From G963674505 sp964575975 (GTDB lineage: Bacteria; Desulfobacterota; Desulfobacteria; Desulfobacterales; SKZT01), in contig CAZNTU010000296.1 in assembly GCA_964575975.1 (NCBI GenBank), positions 1-6,125 on the forward strand: a stretch of 6,125 nucleotides of DNA, in the 5' to 3' direction. Shown here one piece after another: positions 1 to 5,008 of the stretch. The notes beneath the pieces were generated by a model, which searched no databases, was not told the origin of the DNA, and saw only the letters and a program-made list of their open reading frames with translations. The position numbers were made by a program, and so were the translations under genes. How positions within the stretch are numbered: position 1 is the first letter of the stretch; every line of letters begins with the position of its first letter.

Positions 1-91
1 CGGCGGCTCGATTGCTGCCGCGTACGAGACTACAACCTGGTTAAATCAAAACGGTGTAAGGGCATGGTCGAAATGGGTGAGAATCGAGTAA
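1..91 (+). CDS. Possible C-terminal tail of an upstream gene (partial)
   Basis: Reading from base 2, an open frame runs off the left edge and ends at TAA 89-91. It gives about 29 residues, including three tryptophans and a WSKWVRIE-like end. The tail is followed 34 bases later by the next start, a spacing that would suit one operon. The other two plus-strand frames also stay open for part of this stretch, and the piece is too short to judge coding bias, so this may be chance. I do not recognise the family and assign no function. Confidence 0.3.
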   Translation, partial: GGSIAAAYETTTWLNQNGVRAWSKWVRIE

Positions 92-113
92 TTTAGATGA
101 CCTCTATGAAAAA

Positions 114-117
114 GGAG
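114..117 (+). promoter_or_regulatory. Ribosome binding site of the small membrane protein
   Basis: GGAG, inside an A-rich AAAAAGGAGAAA context, lies 8 bases before the ATG at 126. It is a strong Shine-Dalgarno match and fixes that start. No convincing -35/-10 promoter pair could be recognised in the 125 bases upstream, so the transcription start may lie left of the window. Confidence 0.7.
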
Positions 118-125
118 AAATACTT

Positions 126-416
126 ATGGGAAACGGATATGTAAAAGGAGGACTGTTGCTTGCCATTGGAGGCGCTCTGGGGGCGATCGCAACCATGTCT
201 CTATCCAAGTCTTTATCAAAAGAAAAATTCGAAATAAAACCGGCGCTGGCGGAATTGCTGGCCGGGGGCATCGGCTTGAAGGAAAAGGCGTTGACGGTTT
301 ACGAAAAGGCCAGGGAGGATGTGGAGGACATCATCGCCGGAGCCGAGCAGTTGCACAGGTCCAGGTCCGAAGCCGCCGATCCGGACGAGAACGCTTCGAA
401 GGCGGTCGATCCATGA
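126..416 (+). CDS. PacL/DUF1490-like small membrane partner of the P-type ATPase
   Basis: This 96-residue protein has one N-terminal glycine-rich transmembrane helix (about residues 6-24). A Ser/Lys-rich turn follows, then a charged, probably helical segment (about 36-82, with EKAREDVEDIIAGAEQ in its centre) and an acidic tail. Its stop overlaps the ATPase start (ATGA, 413-416), which suggests coupled translation. Mycobacterial PacL proteins (DUF1490, for example Rv3269 beside ctpC) have the same size, layout and position. There they assemble and stabilise metal-efflux P-ATPases in the membrane. By eye, the segment around GIGLKEKALTVYEKAREDVEDI resembles the PacL soluble region, but this is from memory and not a computed alignment. 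Unlike PacL1, the tail has no His/Asp metal-binding motif; the only histidine is H77. The role as ATPase partner is inferred from architecture and coupling. A different family of ATPase-linked small proteins (such as DUF6110) is an alternative. Confidence 0.8.
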   Translation: MGNGYVKGGLLLAIGGALGAIATMSLSKSLSKEKFEIKPALAELLAGGIGLKEKALTVYEKAREDVEDIIAGAEQLHRSRSEAADPDENASKAVDP

Positions 417-2533
417 CCGATCCTTCTGCATACCGCCCTGTTTACGTCATCCCCGGCCGTATGCGGCTGAGGCCCGGGTATACGGTGAACGAGAAGGCGG
501 CACGGCGCATTGGTAACGAACTCGCGGGACTCGCCGGCGTGATCCGGGTTTCCGTGTCCGGCAGGACCCGGAGCCTGTTGGTCCTCTATGACGAAGCCGA
601 TTCGTCGGCCGTTCAGGAGCGCATACTGTTTTTCCTGACAGAAGGAGACGGCGGGCCGCGCCAGCGGACAGTGGAGATCGAACCGCCCCGTGCATCGGAA
701 CCGGAAAGCGGGGAAGATAAATCGAACGGGAAAAGTATAGCGGCCATGCTCGCGTGGCGCTTTCTGGCACCGTCGGTGCTTCGCCCGTTTATCACCGTTT
801 ACAGGTCGATTCCTTTTCTTTTTAAAGGATTCAAAGCCTTGTTCGGGGGCCATTTTTCGGTGGAAGTTCTGGATGCGGCGGCGATCGGCATTTCATTGTC
901 GCGCCGGGACTTTCGTTCCGCAGCCACGATCGCGTTTTTATTGGGGCTCGGCGAAGTCTTGGAGGGCATCCTGCACAGAAGGGCCCGGAAAAGCCTGGCC
1001 ATAACCCTCGCCCATCGGGTGGAAAAGGCATGGGTGATCCGTGACGGCGTCGAAATGCTCGTTCCGGGCGACGACCTCAGGACCGGGGACCGTGTCGTGG
1101 TTCGGATGGGCGCGCAGATCCCGGTGGACGGAGCGGTCCTGTCGGGACTGGCGATGGTGGACGAGTCCTCCATGACGGGCGAACCCTTGCCTGTGAAGAA
1201 ACGGGCCGGGGCCAAAGTATCGGCCGGAACGGTTGCGGTGGAAGGGGAGATCGTGGTTCTGGCCGAGAAGGTGGGCGCGGAGGCGAAAATCGCCAAACTG
1301 CTCGAAGCGGTTTTAGCCTCGGAAAAGCTTAAGTCCGACGTGCAGATGCGGGCGCTGCGCACAGCCGACCGGGTGGTCCCGCTCACCTTCGGCCTGGCGG
1401 GGGCGACCTACGCTTTAACCCGAAATTCGGTCAAGGCCGTTTCGGTCCTTCTCTCCGACTACTCCTGCGCGATCAAGTTGGCGGTGCCGCTATGCGTTCT
1501 GTCGGCCATGCGGGACGCCGCCGCCTTCGGCAGCGCGATCAAAGGGGGGAAATACCTGGAGATTCTGTCCCAGAGCGATGTCATCGTCTTCGACAAGACC
1601 GGCACGCTCACCCGTGCGGAGCCCCGCGTGGCGTCCGTGCTTCCGATGCCACCCTACGACGAAGAATTCGTCTTGAAGACCGCAGCCTGCCTCGAGGAGC
1701 ATTTCCCGCATCCCATGGCAAGAGCCGTAGTTCGGGAGGCCGAAGATCGCGGCATCGATCACGAGGAGGAGCATGCCAAGGTCGAGTACATTCTGGCCCA
1801 CGGCCTTCACACCAGATTGGGAGAGCGCAAAGTCCAGATCGGCTCCCGTCACTTCATAGAGGAAGACGTCGGGATATCGGTGCCCGAAGACCACGAGGAG
1901 CTGCGTGTCTTGGGCGACAGGGGGTACTCTCTTCTCTACCTGGCGGTAGGGGGAGAGCTTGCAGGCGTCATCGCCGTGGAAGATGCATTGCGCGAAGAGG
2001 CCCCCGCCTGTATCGCATCCTTGCGCCGCCTGGGCCTCAAGCGCGTGATTATGCTCACCGGCGACGGGCGGCGCGCAGCCGACAACATTGCCGCCAAGCT
2101 CGGCATCGACGAGGTGTACGCCAATGTTCTGCCGGAGGAAAAGGCGGCCATTGTCAAACGGCTCAAGGAGGAGGGGCATACTGTGGCAATGGTGGGAGAC
2201 GGCATCAACGACGCCCATGCCTTGGCCACTGCCGACGTGGGGATCTCTCTTGCCCACGGTGCCGATATCGCCAAGGAATCCTGCGACATCCTTCTCACCG
2301 AAGGAAGAATCTCGGACCTGATCCGCTTGCGGGAATTGTCCTCGATGGCAATGGAACGGGTCTCCATGACTTACAGGGGAATCATCGGCGTGAACACCGC
2401 GCTGGTATTCCTGAGCATATCCGGAATCCTGACCCCAAGGCTGTCGGCCATCCTGCACAATACCTACACCCTGGCCGCCGGCGTTTCGAGCTTCAGACAT
2501 TATAACCATTTACCGCAAAACGAGGACATTTAG
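413..2533 (+). CDS. P1B-type heavy-metal-transporting ATPase with a cysteine-less N-terminal HMA-like domain
   Basis: This inner-membrane pump uses ATP to move a transition-metal ion, most likely outward. The N-terminal domain (about residues 8-75) starts with IPGRMRLR and has an HMA-like fold pattern but no CxxC. Hydrophobic segments follow at about 112-137, 152-162 and 169-180, ending in LGEVLE, the usual lead-in to the actuator domain. Catalytic motifs are intact: TGEP (255-258), the phosphorylated Asp394 in DKTGT, the P1B-specific HP pair H433-P434, TGDG (549-552) and GDGIND (595-600). The last membrane pair carries N661 and LHN (681-683), as in P1B enzymes. The TM metal site reads Y350-S351-C352 before AIKLAVP, so the usual CPC/SPC/TPC/CPH proline is absent. 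At 706 residues the length is normal for the family. The start overlaps the preceding stop. Substrate cannot be assigned: Zn, Mn, Fe, Co or Ni are all open, and linkage to an accessory protein resembles mycobacterial CtpC-type pumps. Confidence 0.95.
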   Translation: MTDPSAYRPVYVIPGRMRLRPGYTVNEKAARRIGNELAGLAGVIRVSVSGRTRSLLVLYDEADSSAVQERILFFLTEGDGGPRQRTVEIEPPRASEPESGEDKSNGKSIAAMLAWRFLAPSVLRPFITVYRSIPFLFKGFKALFGGHFSVEVLDAAAIGISLSRRDFRSAATIAFLLGLGEVLEGILHRRARKSLAITLAHRVEKAWVIRDGVEMLVPGDDLRTGDRVVVRMGAQIPVDGAVLSGLAMVDESSMTGEPLPVKKRAGAKVSAGTVAVEGEIVVLAEKVGAEAKIAKLLEAVLASEKLKSDVQMRALRTADRVVPLTFGLAGATYALTRNSVKAVSVLLSDYSCAIKLAVPLCVLSAMRDAAAFGSAIKGGKYLEILSQSDVIVFDKTGTLTRAEPRVASVLPMPPYDEEFVLKTAACLEEHFPHPMARAVVREAEDRGIDHEEEHAKVEYILAHGLHTRLGERKVQIGSRHFIEEDVGISVPEDHEELRVLGDRGYSLLYLAVGGELAGVIAVEDALREEAPACIASLRRLGLKRVIMLTGDGRRAADNIAAKLGIDEVYANVLPEEKAAIVKRLKEEGHTVAMVGDGINDAHALATADVGISLAHGADIAKESCDILLTEGRISDLIRLRELSSMAMERVSMTYRGIIGVNTALVFLSISGILTPRLSAILHNTYTLAAGVSSFRHYNHLPQNEDI
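2522..2526 (+). promoter_or_regulatory. Ribosome binding site of the small HMA-like protein
   Basis: GAGGA sits 9 bases before the ATG at 2536, inside the last codons of the ATPase gene. This supports the start chosen for the third gene and its co-translation with the ATPase. Confidence 0.6.
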
Positions 2534-2535
2534 CT

Positions 2536-2952
2536 ATGATTACACACCAAATTCCCGGACGTTTCAGAATCCGGACCCCGTCGCTCACCGTTTCCGATAC
2601 AGCCCGGGAAGTGGAAAAAACGCTTAAGAGTTTGCCCGGGGTGACCGACACCGCCGTCAATCTCCGCACCGGGAGCCTGCTGGTGCTGTACGATACTTCC
2701 GAGATACATCCTTCATCCGTTCCAACCCTTTTGGAGCGCATTGCGCCCAAACTGCCTCGGAAAGCGTCCCGCTCGGCCGCCTCCAAACGCGCCGGCGCCG
2801 TGCTTGAAAAAAAGATCATGCTGGGACTGCTGCCAATTCTGATTGTCCTCGGCTTCGCCGACGCCGAAAAAGCGCATATCTATGCCGGCGCGGCATTCGC
2901 CGCCCTTGCCGGCCACCATGTATACGAACGCCGCAAGCGTTTGTTCAATTAA
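2536..2952 (+). CDS. Membrane-anchored HMA_2-like protein with PGR motif, ATPase accessory
   Basis: This 138-residue protein has an N-terminal ferredoxin-like domain (about residues 3-70) that opens with IPGRFRIR. It aligns without gaps to the N-terminus of the ATPase (offset of 7 residues), with about 22 identities in 48 positions counted by eye, including IPGR and SLLVLYD. It has no cysteine at all, so it cannot bind metal as classical CxxC metallochaperones do. After a basic linker (about 72-93) come two probable membrane segments (94-107 and 113-129) and a basic end, HHVYERRKRLFN. The gene begins 2 bases after the ATPase stop. This layout matches 'HMA_2'-type proteins found beside P1B ATPases. 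A regulatory or docking role toward the pump, perhaps competing with its N-terminal domain, is inferred. The two neighbouring histidines H127-H128 at the membrane edge are a possible metal contact. Confidence 0.85.
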   Translation: MITHQIPGRFRIRTPSLTVSDTAREVEKTLKSLPGVTDTAVNLRTGSLLVLYDTSEIHPSSVPTLLERIAPKLPRKASRSAASKRAGAVLEKKIMLGLLPILIVLGFADAEKAHIYAGAAFAALAGHHVYERRKRLFN

Positions 2953-2962
2953 GTTGCCGCGT

Positions 2963-2994
2963 CCGACCCTGCAGGATCGGCCGAACGCTGCAGG
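2963..2994. terminator. Nested inverted repeats between convergent genes, possible terminator
   Basis: The 45-base gap between the two convergent stop codons holds an 18-base near-palindrome, CCGACCCTGCAGGATCGG (2963-2980, 8 of 9 pairs). It also allows an alternative stem: CCTGCAG at 2968-2974 can pair with CTGCAGG at 2988-2994 around a 13-base loop. The two structures are mutually exclusive. No good T-tract follows in either direction (only CTTTC on the plus side), so a classic intrinsic terminator is not shown. A bidirectional stop or a protein-binding site are both possible. Confidence 0.3.
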
Positions 2995-2997
2995 CTT

Positions 2998-3630
2998 TCA
3001 ACGGGATTCGAATCGGAATATTTTGACAGGCGGCGAAAAGCCGGATTTCGTTCCCTGTGTTTCGAACGCATCTTCGAATTCGTCGACGATGCGGTTCAGC
3101 GCATAGGAGCCGTTTCCGTTCAATCCGTTGAAGCGAACAATAGGCGCCGTCGGATTCAAGTTGCGGATTTCGCTTTGGAATCTCTTCTCTTCGAGTTCGG
3201 AAACCAAATCGGTTTTGGTGACGACCACCGCGTCGGCGAGACGCAAGAGTTGTTCCGTTCTTCTGGCGAGGCCCATGCCGCCGCAGTTGGCGACGACGGT
3301 TACCACGGGAATGTCGTTGGCGAAGGGGACCCATTTGCAGCACAATACCGGCGTTTCGACGAACAGTACTTCGATCCGTTCCGCCCTGCCCCATTCGAAG
3401 ACATCCTTTATATTCGGCGCCCGAAGGAATCCGGGAAGGCCAAAATGGCACGAGCAGTCCGACAACGGCCCCTTCAATTCGCTTTTATGGAAAACGCCGC
3501 CGTTCGCCGGCGTCGCGTCGAATTTAGCCGCCGCCGCCCTGATATCCATGCTCGTGAAACGGCGCACGAGATGTGCTATGACCATTGTCTTTCCCGCGTA
3601 CGGCGGTCCGGCCACGGTTACAATCTTCAT
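2998..3630 (-). CDS. HypB/UreG/CobW-like P-loop GTPase, cysteine-rich
   Basis: This 210-residue soluble protein is probably a GTPase of the SIMIBI class that includes metal-insertion GTPases (HypB, UreG, CobW). It has a Walker A motif at residues 8-15 (GPPYAGKT), a KFD at 36-38, a hydrophobic strand ending in VET (91-93) and the guanine-specificity motif TKTD (138-141). The final Asn in VRFNGLNGNG is another family-like feature. Six cysteines cluster near the predicted switch regions: C59-x-C61-H62, C97-C98 and C116. They could form a metal or Fe-S site, alone or in a dimer. The start is supported by GGAG 9 bases upstream. The gene lies 31 bases after the roadblock regulator gene and looks co-transcribed with it and feoB. 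A role in metal delivery or sensing fits family and context. The actual client is unknown. Confidence 0.85.
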   Translation of the reverse strand: MKIVTVAGPPYAGKTMVIAHLVRRFTSMDIRAAAAKFDATPANGGVFHKSELKGPLSDCSCHFGLPGFLRAPNIKDVFEWGRAERIEVLFVETPVLCCKWVPFANDIPVVTVVANCGGMGLARRTEQLLRLADAVVVTKTDLVSELEEKRFQSEIRNLNPTAPIVRFNGLNGNGSYALNRIVDEFEDAFETQGTKSGFSPPVKIFRFESR

Positions 3631-3639
3631 TTCCCTTCA

Positions 3640-3643
3640 CTCC
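3640..3643 (-). promoter_or_regulatory. Ribosome binding site of the GTPase
   Basis: On the minus strand GGAG lies 9 bases before the ATG at 3630, within the 31-base gap after the preceding stop. A second purine run (AAGGGAA) directly touches the ATG and is too close to be the main site. Confidence 0.55.
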
Positions 3644-3661
3644 ATTTTCGAATTCGGCGCC

Positions 3662-5008
3662 TTAAAAAACGACCGTCGATCCATTGTCGGACGAGTCGAA
3701 CCTAAAGCGAAAAGAGGCCCTTTTGATCAACGGTTTCAGAATTTCGAAATAGGCGTCGATATTCGAGCCCGTTTCGATTTCCACGACGACGTTCAAGGGA
3801 GGAAGAGAATAAACCGCAAGGTCGGATTTCTTCCCCCAAGGCACGACATGGCTTCTTAAGCGCATGAATTCCTTGGACGCGCTTCGAAACTGCACGTCCA
3901 CAAGGATTTCGTCCGGGATCGAGCCCGCATCCGCGCTTGCCGGGCGTCTTTCGGCCAGCACGGTCCCGTCGTCGAGGGCGATCAGAAAGGCCTTGACTCC
4001 TTCTATCCGCGACACGAAACGGGCCAAGGCGGAGACGACCGCTTCCGCGTCCCTGGAAAGCTTTCGCGAAGTTATTTTGTCTTCCCTTGTCCCAGGGAAG
4101 GCGTCGCATTTTCCGCTCGACAGAAGAGTCTTCGCCTCGACCGCAAGGGCCGCCTCTTCGTCGCCGGTCCCGGCCGGCCGCCCCGACCCTGATCTTTCGT
4201 CCCTGAGACGGCAGCCTTCGAGGACGAGAGAATTGATCGACGAACCCAATCGGTTCTCGACGGTGCCGCATCCTTCGAACAGTACGATGTCCGTGCCGGT
4301 CCAGCTGATCGCCTCCACGGCCGCCTCCGTTCCCGAAAGACCCTTGCAAAACGACTGCCGGATTTCTCCGTCGTTTAAAAGCATCACCCCGGCTTCCCCC
4401 TTTTCGTTTTTGACCTTGATTCTGCAACTTTTGCTTTCCATGGAAAGCACCTGCAAAACGCTCTCCACCGACATTTTCGCAATGAAGCCGCTCGATTTCT
4501 CTTCCAGAAAGGTTTCCACGAGTTCGGGGAGCATGCGTCGGCTTTCGGCTCCATCGACTATCCAAAAGGCCTGCTTCAGCATTTTCAAAAACTTGACGTT
4601 CGTCTTCGAAGACGATGCCGTGACCAGGACTAACGGTAAACCGGAACGCGCGCCATAGATGGAAAGCGCGAGCCGAAGCGCATATTCGTCGATGCTTCTT
4701 CTATAAACGACAACGAGGTTCGGATCGCGTTTTCGGACGCGGCGAACGGCCTCTTCCACTCCGGGGGCGAAAAGCAACCCGGACGAGGGGTCGAGCCAGG
4801 CCAGCTTCCGATGCAGCAGATTGCAAATCCATTCTCCTTCGCCGGCCACCAGTATTTTTTTCCCGGAAAAACGGTTTCCGTCTGGAATCGGCCCGCGATC
4901 TTTCGAATCGTGCCTGCGATACGATTCGAACGACAATCGGGACCGTTCGTCCGGAAAAAAATCCGGGACTTTGCGCCCCGTCAGGATTCCATTAAATTTG
5001 GTTCGCAT
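3662..5008 (-). CDS. Degenerate receiver - DUF4388 - roadblock/LC7-like regulatory protein
   Basis: This 448-residue soluble protein is built of three probable modules. Residues about 50-168 look like a response-regulator receiver fold (KKILVAGEGEW, then LVVVYRRS, then LVTAS), but the acidic pair and the phosphoacceptor Asp are missing: Tyr102 is near the expected site. Residues about 174-250 match the DUF4388 pattern (FIAKMSVESVLQVLSMESKS, LLNDGEIRQS). A low-complexity, charged linker (about 265-318) leads to about 318-435, whose pattern (VSRIEGVKAFLIALDDGTVLAE and later VEIETGSNIDAYF) suggests a roadblock/LC7 domain. Such domains bind and regulate small GTPases, as MglB does for MglA. The start overlaps the feoB end by 28 bases and has GGAG 5 bases upstream; no other methionine lies near the N-terminus. 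The GTPase gene follows directly. Its role as a phosphorylation-independent scaffold or GTPase regulator is inferred. The receiver call is the least sure of the three. Confidence 0.8.
   Translation of the reverse strand: MRTKFNGILTGRKVPDFFPDERSRLSFESYRRHDSKDRGPIPDGNRFSGKKILVAGEGEWICNLLHRKLAWLDPSSGLLFAPGVEEAVRRVRKRDPNLVVVYRRSIDEYALRLALSIYGARSGLPLVLVTASSSKTNVKFLKMLKQAFWIVDGAESRRMLPELVETFLEEKSSGFIAKMSVESVLQVLSMESKSCRIKVKNEKGEAGVMLLNDGEIRQSFCKGLSGTEAAVEAISWTGTDIVLFEGCGTVENRLGSSINSLVLEGCRLRDERSGSGRPAGTGDEEAALAVEAKTLLSSGKCDAFPGTREDKITSRKLSRDAEAVVSALARFVSRIEGVKAFLIALDDGTVLAERRPASADAGSIPDEILVDVQFRSASKEFMRLRSHVVPWGKKSDLAVYSLPPLNVVVEIETGSNIDAYFEILKPLIKRASFRFRFDSSDNGSTVVF

Noticed and set aside
1..125. 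tRNA, riboswitch or promoter in the left-edge region
   Set aside because: No cloverleaf, conserved riboswitch core or clear -35/-10 pair was seen. The stretch is better explained, if at all, by the end of an upstream gene and a ribosome binding site.
106..144. 12-codon mini-ORF (ATG at 106, TAA at 142) overlapping the start of the first small gene
   Set aside because: Its ATG is part of the A-rich ribosome-binding region of the next gene and has no good ribosome site of its own. There is no codon pattern suggesting a leader peptide.
1490..2509. Open frames of about 1 kb on the minus strand and in another plus frame (1492-2505) inside the ATPase gene
   Set aside because: They lie wholly within a gene with intact P-type ATPase motifs. 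Their translations are Arg/Gly/His-rich and low in recognisable motifs, as expected for shadow frames of GC-rich coding DNA.
2925..2943. Short hairpin (AACGC-CGCAA-GCGTT, extendable by a G-T and a C-G pair) near the end of the third plus-strand gene
   Set aside because: The stem is short, lies inside the coding region and is followed by TTCAATTAAGTT, not a T-tract, so it is not convincing as a terminator.
3128..3859. 243-codon plus-strand frame across the GTPase and regulator genes
   Set aside because: It spans the junction of two well-supported minus-strand genes, has no recognisable domain, and is explained by codon bias on the opposite strand.
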